Shown: positions 17,964 through 27,439, counted from the stretch's first letter. The stretch is DNA of 64,000 bases from Pyrinomonas methylaliphatogenes (GCF_000820845.2 NZ_CBXV010000003.1:62001-126000); one strand, 5' to 3'. A program made the numbers and translations. The notes: generated from the sequence alone by a model not told the origin.

Positions 17964-19766
17964 ATGAGGTACAAGAACGTTTACGCGCTCTTCCGCGAGC
18001 GCGTCGCGCAGATGCGAGATCGCCCGGCCTTTTGGGAGCGCGGACCGACCGGCTGGACCAGCATCGGTTGGGCCGAATGGGAGCGCGACGCGCACCGTTT
18101 CGCCTGGGCATTGCTCGCTGAAGGTCTAACGCCGGGCGCGGCCGTTTGCATCCTCGCGGGCAACGCGCCCGTGTGGCCAACGAGCGACGTCGGGACGATC
18201 ATCGCCGGCGGCGTTTCGGTCGGCATCTACCCGACCAGTTCCGCCGAACAATGCCGCTACATCATCGATCATTCGGATGCGGAGTTCGTCGTCGTCGACA
18301 CCGTGGCGCAGGCCGAGAAGATCATGCGCGTTCGCCATGAGCTGCCCAAACTCAAAGGCATCATCGCCGTTGACGAAGAGGCCGCTCGGCGGTTCGCCCT
18401 CGTGGCCTACCGCGAATTCTTGCGACGGGGCGAAGCCGCCAGAGCGCGCGTCGAAGCTGAGCAGCGGCGGCGGGCCAGCGAAGCGCACGCCGACGAGACG
18501 GCGATCATCGTCTACACGTCGGGGACGACCGGACTGCCAAAGGGCGCGTGTCTGAGCCACCGCTACATCATCAACAGCGTCGAATCGCTGCGCGCGACCG
18601 TGCCCATCTACGACTGGGACGTGACCTTCTCCTATCTTCCCTACTGCCACGTCGCCGAACGGATCTCGGGGCTTTACAATCGGCTCTACGCTGGAACGGC
18701 GGCCCACTTCGTCACGGATATATCAAAGCTCGATGAGTACATGACCGAGGTGCGCCCGACGGTCTTCGCCAGTCTCCCGCGGTTTTTCGAGAAGATCTAC
18801 GCGCGCATCCAATCAGACCTTGCGCGCGACACAGAGCGCGAGCGCGCGGCCTTTCGTGAAGCGTTGAAGCTGGGCCATCAGGTGGCGAGCTTGCGGCGCG
18901 CGCGGCAACAGATCCCAAGCGAACTACAGCGCGAATACGAACGGCGAGCCCGGCCCGTTCTCGCCCGCGTCCACGACTATTTCGGCGGCAGGTTGCGCTT
19001 AGCGACATCGGGCGGCGCGCCGCTGCCTGTGGAGATCGGCGAGTTCTTCGACGCCTGCGGCATCACCATCCTGCAAGCGTACGGGTTGACGGAGAACGTC
19101 TGCGTCGCTTTCAACCGACCGGACCGCTACAAGTTCGACGCGGTCGGTCCACCGATGCCCGGATGTGAAGTGCGCATCGCCGAAGATGGCGAGATCATGG
19201 TTCGCAGCCAGATGATGTTCAGCGGCTACTACAAAGAGCCGGAACGAACCGCCGAGGTCGTGCGCGACGGGTGGTTGTTGACAGGAGACTTGGGCGAACT
19301 CGACGCCGATGGTTTCCTGCGCATCACGGGGCGCAAGAAGGAGTTGATCGTCACCTCCACGGGGAAGAAGATCGCGCCATCGTTCATCGAGAACCTATTG
19401 AAAGCGGAACCGCTCATCAGTCAAGCTTTCGTCTACGGCGAAGGGCGAAGTTACTTGGTCGCGCTCCTGACGCTCAACCGCGCCGAAGCGGAGCGGTGGG
19501 CGCGTTCTTCGGGGATCGCGTTCAAGGACTTCGCTGAGCTGATCACGCGACCCGAAATCGAAGCGATGGTCCGGCGTGCGGTCGAACAAGTCAACGCGCG
19601 CGTCTCTTCAACGGAGCAGATAAAGAGGTTTCTCATTCTCGACCGCGACTTCGAGATCGAGCGTGATGAGTTGACGCCGACGCTGAAGCTTCGCCGCGAG
19701 ACGATCGCGCGCCACTTCGCCGATCAGATCGCTTGGCTTTATGGGGAAGCGCGCCCTATAGATTAG
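17964..19766 (+). CDS. Long-chain acyl-CoA synthetase (AMP-binding family)
   Basis: 600 residues. It activates a fatty acid to acyl-AMP and then acyl-CoA. Family motifs are in order: P-loop YTSGTTGLPKGACLSH (about residue 180), FSYLPYCHVAERISGLY, RLATSGGAPLPVEIGEF, ILQAYGLTENVCVAFNRP, the GWLLTGDLG aspartate and the hinge region TGRKKELIVTSTGKKIAPS with the C-terminal lysine region. The length and the YCHVAER segment match the FAA1/FadD15-like group rather than short-chain enzymes. The start has only a weak ribosome-binding site. It is the central acyl-activating enzyme of the block and would feed both the KAS III-like protein and the adjacent MaoC hydratase. Confidence 0.9.
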   Translation: MRYKNVYALFRERVAQMRDRPAFWERGPTGWTSIGWAEWERDAHRFAWALLAEGLTPGAAVCILAGNAPVWPTSDVGTIIAGGVSVGIYPTSSAEQCRYIIDHSDAEFVVVDTVAQAEKIMRVRHELPKLKGIIAVDEEAARRFALVAYREFLRRGEAARARVEAEQRRRASEAHADETAIIVYTSGTTGLPKGACLSHRYIINSVESLRATVPIYDWDVTFSYLPYCHVAERISGLYNRLYAGTAAHFVTDISKLDEYMTEVRPTVFASLPRFFEKIYARIQSDLARDTERERAAFREALKLGHQVASLRRARQQIPSELQREYERRARPVLARVHDYFGGRLRLATSGGAPLPVEIGEFFDACGITILQAYGLTENVCVAFNRPDRYKFDAVGPPMPGCEVRIAEDGEIMVRSQMMFSGYYKEPERTAEVVRDGWLLTGDLGELDADGFLRITGRKKELIVTSTGKKIAPSFIENLLKAEPLISQAFVYGEGRSYLVALLTLNRAEAERWARSSGIAFKDFAELITRPEIEAMVRRAVEQVNARVSSTEQIKRFLILDRDFEIERDELTPTLKLRRETIARHFADQIAWLYGEARPID

Positions 19767-19796
19767 CTGGTTCCGGCGCCCTTCCGCGCAAGATCC

Positions 19797-20210
19797 TCAC
19801 CGATCCCGCTCAAGATCCTCGACGAGGACGACCGCTTCGCCGCGGATCACCGTCTCCCCGCGCTGATTGACGCAGATGGTTTCGAGCGTCACGATGGGCT
19901 TGTCTTCGCGTATGTTTGTGATCGCGACTTGCGCCGTGATGGTGTCATTCGGGTAGATCGGGGCGGTGAACTGGAGCGTCTGACTGAGGTAGATGGTCCC
20001 GGGTCCGGGGAGTTCGTTGGCCAACAAGGCGGAGATGAGCGACGCGCCGAGCATGCCATGCGCGATGCGCCGTCCGAATCTAGTCCGGCGCGCGAAATCA
20101 TCATCGAGGTGGACCGGGTTTCGGTCGCCGGTCAGTTCGGCGAATCGTTCGATATCGTCCGCCGTGATCGTCTTTTGAAAGGAGGCGCTATCGCCGATTT
20201 TCAATCTCAT
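19797..20210 (-). CDS. MaoC-like (R)-specific enoyl-CoA hydratase
   Basis: 137 residues, a single hotdog domain. The ATG at 20208-20210 begins MRLKIGDSASFQKTITADD, the usual start of the family; longer open frame upstream is non-conserved. The hydratase signature is intact: LTGDRNPVHLDDDFA then RIAHGMLGASLISALL, giving the Asp/His pair. Such enzymes add water to enoyl-CoA to give (R)-3-hydroxyacyl-CoA. The gene faces the acyl-CoA synthetase across a 30-base gap. Part of its 3' end (GAGGATCTTGAGCGG) is repeated with a change just beyond its stop, period 21. Confidence 0.88.
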   Translation of the reverse strand: MRLKIGDSASFQKTITADDIERFAELTGDRNPVHLDDDFARRTRFGRRIAHGMLGASLISALLANELPGPGTIYLSQTLQFTAPIYPNDTITAQVAITNIREDKPIVTLETICVNQRGETVIRGEAVVLVEDLERDR

Positions 20211-20381
20211 AAGACCGAAGCGAGCGAAGATGGATTCGGCAGTGAATATAGCACAGGGGGCTGTGCGGGGGCGATCCGTTTGGGGGAGGATGGCGCGACG
20301 CTGGGCCAGCGGTTTGCAGATTCGGGCGGACGGATGTAGACTTTCGTTCGCTTCGAAAACCAACCAAGCCGGAGGACGATC

Positions 20382-21947
20382 ATGAGGCGCACTCTCCTTG
20401 TCATGGCTATCTCCCTCTTCTGCGCGGCGGTGGTTGTGGCCGCGCCCGATCGCGTGAAGGTGGACGGTGGGATAATCGAAGGGATGGGCAGGCAGCCATC
20501 CGGTGTACGCATCTTCAGAGGCATCCCGTTTGCGCAACCGCCCGTGGGCGATCTGCGTTGGCGTGAACCGCAGCCGGTTAAGAGCTGGACCGGCGTTCGC
20601 CCAGCCGTGAAGTTCGGGCCGCGTTGTATGCAGCCGACGATCTTCAGCGACATGATCTTTCGCTCGGACGGGATGAGCGAGGATTGTCTCTATTTGAACG
20701 TGTGGACCCCGGCCAGATCGTCTGCCGAGCGGTTGCCTGTTCTTGTCTACTTTTACGGCGGCGGGTTCGTGGCCGGTGATAGTTCGGAGCCACGTTATGA
20801 CGGTGAGAGTATGGCGGCGAAAGGGATTGTCGTTGTGACGGTGAACTATCGGCTCGGGGTTTTCGGTTTTCTGGCCCATCCTGAATTGACGAGGGAGTCG
20901 CCGCACAAGTCTTCTGGCAATTACGGTTTACTGGACCAGAACGCGGCATTGCGGTGGGTGCAGCGGAACATTGCCGCTTTCGGCGGCGACCCGCGTCGCG
21001 TGACGATCGCGGGCGAATCGGCGGGTTCGGTCTCCGTCAGCGCCCAGATGGCTTCGCCTTTATCGAAAGGTTTGATCGCCGGGGCGATCGGCGAAAGCGG
21101 TTCGATTCTCGGAACGTTGCGCGCCGTGCCGCTCGAGCAAGCCGAGCGAGAGGGCGTCAAATTCGCCGCCGCGCTTGGCGCGAAATCGCTTGCCGAGTTG
21201 CGCGCCGTGAGCGCAGAAAAGCTGCTCGAGGCAGCGACGAAGGGCGGAATGGGCGGGATCGGGCGTTTCCCCATCACGATTGATGGATATTTCTTCACCG
21301 AACCGCCTGCTGTCACTTATGAGGCGGGGCGGCAGGCGCGTGTGCCGCTGCTTATCGGTTGGAATTCCGAAGAGATGTCGTGGCTTGCGCTATTGCGGGG
21401 GCGGGAGCCCACGCCGGAGAACTATGCGCAAGCGGTGCGTGAGCTTTATGGCGAGCGAGCGGCGGAGATATTGAAGCTCTATCCGGCAGCGACGCGCGAA
21501 GAGGTCATCGAGGCGGCGACCGATCTAGCGAGCGATCGGTTCATCGCTTTCAGCACTTGGAAGTGGGCCGACGTGCATAGCCGGACGAGTGGTCAACCCG
21601 TCTATCGATACTTTTATGCGCATCCGCGTCCGCGCCGAAGGGGCGAGAATGCCGCGCCGGCGCGCGGAGCGATTCATTCGGCGGAGATCGAGTATGCGTT
21701 AGGGAATCTAGCGGTCAATAACGTCTATGAGTGGACGCCCGATGATTACAAGGTGTCGAAGGTCATACAGGAGTATTTCGCCAATTTCATCAAGCGCGGC
21801 GATCCGAATGGGCCTGGGTTACCGCTCTGGCCGGCGATCAGGGGCGGCGGGCCGGTTCAGGTGATGCGTTTGGATGTCGAATCTCGCGTCGAGCCGGAGC
21901 GCAACCGCGCGCGTTATCTATTGCTGGACCAGTTAATCGAAAAGTGA
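20382..21947 (+). CDS. Exported type-B carboxylesterase
   Basis: 521 residues with a signal peptide (MRRTLLVMAISLFCAAVVVA). Carboxylesterase/lipase type-B motifs are in order: FRGIPFAQPPVGDLRW, SEDCLYLNVWTP, YFYGGGFVAGDSS, the nucleophile elbow GESAGSVSV, the acidic residue in IGWNSEEMSW and the catalytic His in AIHSAEIEYALGN. The enzyme hydrolyses carboxylic esters in the periplasm or outside. The downstream GH3 enzyme begins 27 bases later, so the pair could de-esterify and then hydrolyse plant-type glycans. Start preceded by GGAGGACG. Confidence 0.9.
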   Translation: MRRTLLVMAISLFCAAVVVAAPDRVKVDGGIIEGMGRQPSGVRIFRGIPFAQPPVGDLRWREPQPVKSWTGVRPAVKFGPRCMQPTIFSDMIFRSDGMSEDCLYLNVWTPARSSAERLPVLVYFYGGGFVAGDSSEPRYDGESMAAKGIVVVTVNYRLGVFGFLAHPELTRESPHKSSGNYGLLDQNAALRWVQRNIAAFGGDPRRVTIAGESAGSVSVSAQMASPLSKGLIAGAIGESGSILGTLRAVPLEQAEREGVKFAAALGAKSLAELRAVSAEKLLEAATKGGMGGIGRFPITIDGYFFTEPPAVTYEAGRQARVPLLIGWNSEEMSWLALLRGREPTPENYAQAVRELYGERAAEILKLYPAATREEVIEAATDLASDRFIAFSTWKWADVHSRTSGQPVYRYFYAHPRPRRRGENAAPARGAIHSAEIEYALGNLAVNNVYEWTPDDYKVSKVIQEYFANFIKRGDPNGPGLPLWPAIRGGGPVQVMRLDVESRVEPERNRARYLLLDQLIEK

Positions 21948-21974
21948 GAGGCTGAATCTTCGATGGAGGTGGAG

Positions 21975-24338
21975 ATGTTCAGGGCGAGCGGCATAGTTTA
22001 TCTGATCTTATCTCTGGTCGCAGGCGGAGTATTAGCGCGGGGCGCGCAGACCAACGGGCCGCAGCTTGGGAAGATCCCGCTACGTGAAGTCATCGCGGCG
22101 ATGACGCTTGAAGAGAAGGCGAAGCTTCTAGTCGGGATGGGAATGAACATACCGGGTTTGCCGATTGATCCAGAGGATCAGCGCGTGCCCGAAAAGGTTC
22201 CGGGGGCAGCTGGGCGGACGCACGCGATCGCTAGATTGGGCATCCCATCGCTGACGCTATCGGATGGACCAGCCGGAGTGCGCATTGATCCTGTCAGAAA
22301 AGACGACCCATCACGCACCTATTACGCTACTGGATTTCCCGTGGCGACGCTGCTCGCCTCTTCGTGGGATACGGAGCTGGTCCGCGAAGTCGGCGTTGCC
22401 ATGGGGAGCGAAGCGCGCGATTACGGCATAGATGTTCTTCTTGCGCCAGCGATGAACATTCATCGCAACCCGCTTGGCGGAAGAAACTTCGAGTACTATT
22501 CGGAGGATCCGCTCCTTTCCGGGAAGATGGCGGCGGCTTTCGTCAAGGGCGTGCAATCGGTCGGCGTCGGCACTTCGATCAAGCATTTTGCGGCGAACAA
22601 TCAAGAGTTCAATCGCATGCAGTCGAATTCGCTCATCGGTGAAAGGGCGTTGCGCGAGATCTACCTGAAAGGGTTCGAGATCGCCGTGAAGGAAGCGCAG
22701 CCGTGGACCGTCATGTCCGCTTACAATTTGATCAATGGGACTTACGCTTCGCAGAGTCGCGATCTGTTGACGACCATTCTGCGCGACGAGTGGGGATTCA
22801 AGGGAGTGGTGATGAGCGACTGGTTCGCGGGCAACGATCCGGTCGCGCAAATCAGGGCGGGGAATGATCTGATCATGCCCGGTGTTCCGATGCAGATCAG
22901 AGCGATCGTTGAGGCGGTGCGCCGGGGCGATTTGAGCGGACGGCAGTTGGATGAAAGCGTCGAGCGCGTTCTTCGACTGATCCTTCAATCGCCGACTTTC
23001 AAAGGGTATAAGTATTCGAATCAACCTGATCTCAAAGCGCACGCGCAGGTCGCGCGCCGGGCAGCTTCGGAAGGGATGGTGCTATTGAAGAACGAGGGCG
23101 GGACGTTACCGCTTACGCGGGCGCGGCGGGTGGCTCTATACGGCAACGCCTCTTATGATCTGATCGCCGGAGGCGCCGGCAGCGGGAACGTCAACAAAGC
23201 TTATGTCGTCTCGCTGGACCGGGGATTGGCAGCAGCTGGCTATACGCTCATCGACTCTTTGCGCGAAGATTATCTTCGCTATCTCACTGAGCAGAAAGCC
23301 AAGCAGCCTGCGCAACGATCGGTGCTGTTCATCCCGCCGCCCGTTCCTGAGATGGCGATTGCGACGGACCGCGTGCGACGCGATGCCGAAGAGGCTGATG
23401 TGGCTTTGATCACGCTCGCGAGGAACTCCGGCGAAGGGGCCGATCGCAAGGTCGAAGAGTTCACTCTTTCATCTGCCGAGCGCGCGTTGATCGAGGCGGT
23501 GAGCGATGCTTTTCACGCGCGCGGCAAGCGAGTCATCGTCGTTTTGAATGTGTGTGGGCCGGTTGAAGTGGCGAGTTGGCGCGACCGCGTCGATGCGATC
23601 TTGTTGGCGTGGCAGCCCGGACAAGAGGGCGGTCATGCGATCGCCGACGTGTTGAGCGGTCGGGTTAATCCTTCGGGGCGCTTGCCGATGACCTTCCCCA
23701 TCAAGTACGAGGATGTGCCTTCGGCGCGGAATTTCCCGGGGCGGGAACTGGTCGGGAAAAAGCCGCTGATCCCCGATAATCCCTTTGCGGGCAAGCCGGC
23801 AGAGGTGATCTACGAAGAGGGGATCTACGTCGGTTATCGGTACTACAGCACGGCGGGTGTTGAACCGGCCTATGAGTTCGGTTATGGGTTATCGTACACG
23901 GATTTCGCCTATAGCGATTTCAAGGTGAGCGCCGCACGGTTCGACGGGCAGGTGAAAGCGACCGTGACGATCACGAACGTCGGCAAGGTGCCGGGGCGAG
24001 AGGTGGTCCAGCTTTATGTCGGCGGGCCTACGCGGAACTTAGCTCGCCCTGCGCGCGAGCTGAAGGCGTTTGCCAAGACGGATCTTTTGCGGCCCGGTCA
24101 ATCGCAAACTCTTGAGTTTACGCTTCGGGCGGCGGATTTAGCCTCTTTCGATCCGGTCCGGTCAGCTTGGGTCGTCGAGGCTGGAACTTATAGGCTGATG
24201 GTGGGCGCATCTTCGGCGCGGATCAAAGCCTCGGCGGAGATCGAGGTCAAGAGCGATCTAGTGGTCGAGAGGGCGCATCGGGCCTTAGTGCCGCAGGTGG
24301 TGATCGAGGAGCTGAGGCTTGGGAGTAGGGGGCGTTGA
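21975..24338 (+). CDS. Exported beta-glucosidase, glycoside hydrolase family 3
   Basis: About 787 residues. The ATG at 21975 follows GGAGGTGGAG at ideal spacing; an in-frame ATG at 21963 lies before that sequence. The signal peptide is FRASGIVYLILSLVAGGVLA. Order: GH3 N-terminal barrel with LTLSDGPAGVR and KHFAANNQEFNR, nucleophile Asp in GVVMSDWFAG, GH3 C-terminal sandwich (EGMVLLKNEGGTLPL), an inserted region with RNSGEGADR, and a fibronectin-like C-terminal domain (TVTITNVGKVPGREVVQLYV). It removes terminal glucose or xylose from oligosaccharides. Co-transcription with the upstream esterase is likely. Confidence 0.92.
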   Translation: MFRASGIVYLILSLVAGGVLARGAQTNGPQLGKIPLREVIAAMTLEEKAKLLVGMGMNIPGLPIDPEDQRVPEKVPGAAGRTHAIARLGIPSLTLSDGPAGVRIDPVRKDDPSRTYYATGFPVATLLASSWDTELVREVGVAMGSEARDYGIDVLLAPAMNIHRNPLGGRNFEYYSEDPLLSGKMAAAFVKGVQSVGVGTSIKHFAANNQEFNRMQSNSLIGERALREIYLKGFEIAVKEAQPWTVMSAYNLINGTYASQSRDLLTTILRDEWGFKGVVMSDWFAGNDPVAQIRAGNDLIMPGVPMQIRAIVEAVRRGDLSGRQLDESVERVLRLILQSPTFKGYKYSNQPDLKAHAQVARRAASEGMVLLKNEGGTLPLTRARRVALYGNASYDLIAGGAGSGNVNKAYVVSLDRGLAAAGYTLIDSLREDYLRYLTEQKAKQPAQRSVLFIPPPVPEMAIATDRVRRDAEEADVALITLARNSGEGADRKVEEFTLSSAERALIEAVSDAFHARGKRVIVVLNVCGPVEVASWRDRVDAILLAWQPGQEGGHAIADVLSGRVNPSGRLPMTFPIKYEDVPSARNFPGRELVGKKPLIPDNPFAGKPAEVIYEEGIYVGYRYYSTAGVEPAYEFGYGLSYTDFAYSDFKVSAARFDGQVKATVTITNVGKVPGREVVQLYVGGPTRNLARPARELKAFAKTDLLRPGQSQTLEFTLRAADLASFDPVRSAWVVEAGTYRLMVGASSARIKASAEIEVKSDLVVERAHRALVPQVVIEELRLGSRGR

Positions 24339-24403
24339 TCGGGCCAGCGGTTTTGCGTCTGATAACGCCGAGTCGAGCGGCTTTAAACTCCTTGGCGAGG
24401 CCC

Positions 24404-25450
24404 TCACGGTTGTGCGCGGCGCTGCCGCTCCCATTCGCGCAGGGCTTGGACGCCGCGCAGGAAGTCCGCCTCGTTGTCGTAGAAGTTATGCGCCCCGTCG
24501 TCGCGCGTCGGCTCGCGGACGTAATAGAGGTAGTTAGTCGTCGCCGGATTGAGCGCCGCTTCGATCGAGCGCGCGCCGGGCGAGGCGACTGGACCAGGCG
24601 GGAGTCCTAGGGCTTGACGGGTGTTATAAGGTGAGGGGCGTTCGATATCGCTTTGTCTTACTTTACCATCGCCGCGCCATTTGCCGGCGAGTTTGGCGGC
24701 ATAGATGACGGTCGAGTCTATACCGAGCGGCATGTTGCGTTGCAGGCGGTTGTAGATGACCGAGGCGACGAGCGGCCTTTCGCCGTCGAGTTTCGCTTCC
24801 GTTTCGATCAATGAGGCGATGGTGACGACTTCGTGTACGCTTTGGCCGCGGGCACGAGCTCGTTCGGCGAAACGTTCAAACCAGACTTGGCGGAAGCGGC
24901 GGACCATCGTCGCGATGATGTCGCGCGGCTTGATATTTGGGGGGAAGCTGTAGGTGTCTGGGTAGAGGTAGCCTTCGAGGTTTTGGGCTTCTGGGTCGAG
25001 GTCTTTGATCAAAGAGGTATCATCCATCAGGGCGAGGGCTTCTTGGGGATCGATCTTGAGTTCGGGAAGGCGCGCCATTGCGTCCGCGATATCCCACCGG
25101 GTCCATCCTTCGATGACGGTGAAGCGATTGAGTCTTTGTTCTCCCTCCTCGAGTTTGCGCACGACTTCAAGCGGCGTAATCGGCGAAGGGAAGCGATATT
25201 CGCCGGCTTTCGGACGAGCTCGGATCACTCTCATGTAGAGGTATGCGGGCCACCAGCGGCGCAGGATCCCGAGCGCGGCGAGTTGAGTCGCGATTTGGCG
25301 CGAGGTCGAACCGCGCGGGATGACGACATACTCTTCGGCGTGCGCGTGTGCGATTGGAGCGTTGAGTTCACGGACGAACCAGAGAGTCGCGCTACAGATG
25401 AGCGCGCCGATCAGGAGCAGAGCGGGGAGAAGGCGCTTTAGACGAGGCAT
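24404..25450 (-). CDS. mltG: Endolytic transglycosylase MltG
   Basis: 348 residues. One N-terminal membrane segment (LLPALLLIGALICSATLWFV) anchors a periplasmic catalytic domain. It cleaves nascent peptidoglycan strands next to the cytoplasmic membrane and so limits glycan length. Motifs: RGSTSRQIATQLAALGI (LysM-like part), YLYPDTYSFPP, ASLIETEAK with the catalytic Glu, ERPLVASVIYNRLQR, GIDSTVIYA, SPYNTRQALGLPPGPVASPG, and HNFYDNEADF at the end. It follows ruvX by 23 bases on the same strand, the common yqgF-mltG order. It faces the GH3 gene with 65 bases between. Confidence 0.93.
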   Translation of the reverse strand: MPRLKRLLPALLLIGALICSATLWFVRELNAPIAHAHAEEYVVIPRGSTSRQIATQLAALGILRRWWPAYLYMRVIRARPKAGEYRFPSPITPLEVVRKLEEGEQRLNRFTVIEGWTRWDIADAMARLPELKIDPQEALALMDDTSLIKDLDPEAQNLEGYLYPDTYSFPPNIKPRDIIATMVRRFRQVWFERFAERARARGQSVHEVVTIASLIETEAKLDGERPLVASVIYNRLQRNMPLGIDSTVIYAAKLAGKWRGDGKVRQSDIERPSPYNTRQALGLPPGPVASPGARSIEAALNPATTNYLYYVREPTRDDGAHNFYDNEADFLRGVQALREWERQRRAQP

Positions 25451-25473
25451 GGATGCTTATTGAGCATTCTCCA

Positions 25474-25914
25474 TTAAGACCGATCAAGGAGGCAAGTCTC
25501 GGGCGCATCTCGGCTGAGGAAGTCGCGGAGGATGATAAGAGCGGCGGCGCTATCAAGCCTTTGGCGGAGCGCGTCGCCTCTAAAACCGGCTTCGCGCAAC
25601 ACTTCTTCGGCTTCGCGCGTGGTCAAGCGTTCATCTTGAAGGTAGACGGGCAATCCTGTCGCTTGGCCGATCTCTTCGGCGGCGGCGCGGGCCTGCTGGG
25701 CGGCCTCTCCTTCGCTGCCATCCATACGAAGCGGCAATCCGATGACGATCGCGCTCACTTCGAGTTCGCGGCAGAGCGCGGCGAGATGTGCGGTGAACTG
25801 GTTGGTGCGACGGATCGCCGGAAGGGGGCGCGCAGTGAAACGAAGCTCATCCGAGACGGCTAGACCGATGCGCCGCGCGCCGAGGTCGATGGCGAGCACT
25901 CTCCCTTTGGACAT
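25474..25914 (-). CDS. ruvX: YqgF/RuvX-family putative Holliday junction resolvase
   Basis: 146 residues, the normal size for this RNase H-like nuclease family, which acts in pre-16S rRNA 5'-end processing and possibly junction resolution. The ATG at 25912-25914 gives the typical start MSKGRVLAIDLGARRIGLA. Further motifs are SAIVIGLPLRMDGSEG and LQDERLTTREAEEVL; the final Asp is in RLDSAAALIILRDFL. The frame is open further upstream but without conserved sequence. Probably co-transcribed with mltG. Confidence 0.92.
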   Translation of the reverse strand: MSKGRVLAIDLGARRIGLAVSDELRFTARPLPAIRRTNQFTAHLAALCRELEVSAIVIGLPLRMDGSEGEAAQQARAAAEEIGQATGLPVYLQDERLTTREAEEVLREAGFRGDALRQRLDSAAALIILRDFLSRDAPETCLLDRS

Positions 25915-26034
25915 CGCGCGTTCATTATAGCTTAGTTCCGTTTGGTCGTGGCCAGCGGGCGCCTTGCGCCGCATCGAACGGCTGCTGTAACATGCGAGAG
26001 CACGCCGCGAATGTGCGGAAGAGGGGGTTGAAGG

Positions 26035-27276
26035 ATGACCTTTCGCAGCAAGTTCACTCTCGTGGTTCTTTCCGCGGCGATCGCGCTCTATGCGATCGTC
26101 GGCGGGTGGATGGCGACGCGCGCTCAGCAGAGCAACGATCCTGGGGCGCAGCTCCGGATCTTCGAATCCGTGCTCTATCACATCCAGAACGATTATGTTG
26201 ATGAGCCGGACATGAGCAAAGTGCGGGCGGGCGCGTTGCGCGGTTTAGCGTATGGGCTCGATCCGTACTCGGCCTATCTGACGGCGGAGCAAGTGCAGCA
26301 GTATCGAGCGGGCGATAACGGCAAAGTTGGGATCGGCGTTGAGCTCTCGCAGGTCTCTTCTTGGCTTTACGTGATCGCGCCGGTGAAGGGCGGACCGGCG
26401 GAGCAGGCTGGGGTACGATCGGGGGATATCATCGAGTACATAGATGGGCATGCGACGCGCGACATTTCGCTCTACGAAGCTCAGCAACTGCTCAAGGGCG
26501 CGCCCGGGACGGAGGTGAAATTGCGCATCTTGCGAGCCGGAGCGACGCCGTTTCAGGTGACGGTCAAGCGCGCTCCGGTGAAGACGCCGGCGGCGGAAGC
26601 GCGGATGGAGGCGGGGAAGGTTGGGCTCATCAAGTTATACAGTCTAAATGAGGGTGAAGCGGCAGACGTGCAGGCGCGGATCGACGAGTTGCTCAAGCAG
26701 GGGGCGCAAAAGCTCGTGCTCGATCTGCGCGGCGTTGCGGGCGGATCTTTGGCCGAGGCTGTGCGCGTGGCCAATTACTTCATCGGCGATGGCGTCTTGG
26801 CGCAAACGGTCGGGCGGAACAACCGGACGTTGAAGACCTTTGAGGCCGATCCGAAGCTGAAGCTTTTCGATGGACCGGCGGTCGTCCTGATCGATCGCTG
26901 GACGGCGGGCGCGGCCGAAGCGATTGCGGCGGCTTTCATCGAGCGGAAGCGTGGCGATGTTGTCGGAGAGAAGAGTTTCGGTGCCGGGGCGGAGCAAGAG
27001 CTTTTCACCTTGCGTGGCGGCGATGGTTTCTTGCTGACGACGGTGAAGTGGGCCTCATCTGCCGGTAAACCCTTTTTAGGCGTAGGCGTTCAGCCGACGG
27101 TCGAGGTCAAGCGTCCCGAGGTGGCGGAGGCGCTCGAGGAGCCCGAGGATTTGACCGGTGGCGAAGGGGAAGCGGCGCGTCCTGCGAACAAGCAGGGCGT
27201 TTCGCCCGAGCCTGTGAAGACGGAGGATCAGCAGTTGAAGAAGGCGCTCGAGCTTCTTCGGGCCAAAGGGGTTTAA
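26035..27276 (+). CDS. S41-family (CtpA-like) protein lacking the catalytic Ser and Lys
   Basis: 413 residues: N-terminal membrane or signal segment (residues 8-28), a helical S41 N-domain (GLDPYSAYLTAEQVQQY), a PDZ domain (about 95-180, GIGVELSQ, PAEQAGVRSGDIIEYIDG), and a complete tail-specific protease core (LVLDLRGVAGGSLAEAV, VVLIDRWTAGAAEAIAAAF, VVGEKSFGAGAEQ). In active enzymes the core motifs read SASASE and FGKG. Here the nucleophile Ser is Gly292 and the general-base Lys is Ala317, 25 residues apart as in the family. The fold is kept, so it is probably a binding or adaptor protein in the periplasm. A proline- and glutamate-rich tail follows residue 365. Confidence 0.85.
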   Translation: MTFRSKFTLVVLSAAIALYAIVGGWMATRAQQSNDPGAQLRIFESVLYHIQNDYVDEPDMSKVRAGALRGLAYGLDPYSAYLTAEQVQQYRAGDNGKVGIGVELSQVSSWLYVIAPVKGGPAEQAGVRSGDIIEYIDGHATRDISLYEAQQLLKGAPGTEVKLRILRAGATPFQVTVKRAPVKTPAAEARMEAGKVGLIKLYSLNEGEAADVQARIDELLKQGAQKLVLDLRGVAGGSLAEAVRVANYFIGDGVLAQTVGRNNRTLKTFEADPKLKLFDGPAVVLIDRWTAGAAEAIAAAFIERKRGDVVGEKSFGAGAEQELFTLRGGDGFLLTTVKWASSAGKPFLGVGVQPTVEVKRPEVAEALEEPEDLTGGEGEAARPANKQGVSPEPVKTEDQQLKKALELLRAKGV

Positions 27277-27405
27277 AAGCGGGGGTGAGATCCTAAGGAT
27301 TAAAACTCGGCGCGGCGCGCGCCCATCGACCGCGTTTAAAAGCGAGGTAAGATCCAAAAGAACTGGAGTTTGAAGGGCTGAGTTTAAAGGCGAGGCAAGC
27401 AAAAG
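27271..27405. repeat. Three degenerate copies of a gene-end sequence
   Basis: GTTTAAAAGCG followed by a GATCC-ending segment occurs at 27271-27296 (including the TAA stop of the S41 gene) and at 27334-27358, separated by a unique 37-base stretch. A third, more worn copy begins at 27382. The periods are 63 and 48, and the copies differ by substitutions and one indel. Confidence 0.75.
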
Positions 27406-27439
27406 AAGAGGGAGGCTCCCGGGAGCCTCCCTCTTCTTT
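27402..27439. terminator. Bidirectional hairpin terminator
   Basis: A perfect 38-base palindrome centred between 27420 and 27421 (inner arms GAGGCTCCC / GGGAGCCTC, outer arms ending AAAGAAG / CTTCTTT). It lies between the convergent S41 gene and the DUF1326-like gene, with A/T-rich outer arms on both sides, as expected for a terminator serving both strands. Confidence 0.9.

Noticed and set aside
17729-18121. Open frame running into the acyl-CoA synthetase gene
   Set aside because: No start codon with a ribosome-binding site, and most of it is an out-of-frame reading of the synthetase.
15867-19766. An oleABC-type olefin synthesis operon
   Set aside because: Hydrolase, KAS III-like and AMP-ligase order is suggestive, but the KAS III protein lacks the His and Asn that OleA keeps, the ligase looks like a normal long-chain acyl-CoA synthetase, and oleD is absent.
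19789-19820. 10-base repeat at the maoC 3' end as another cassette
   Set aside because: Period 21 and short length do not fit the main class; could be chance.
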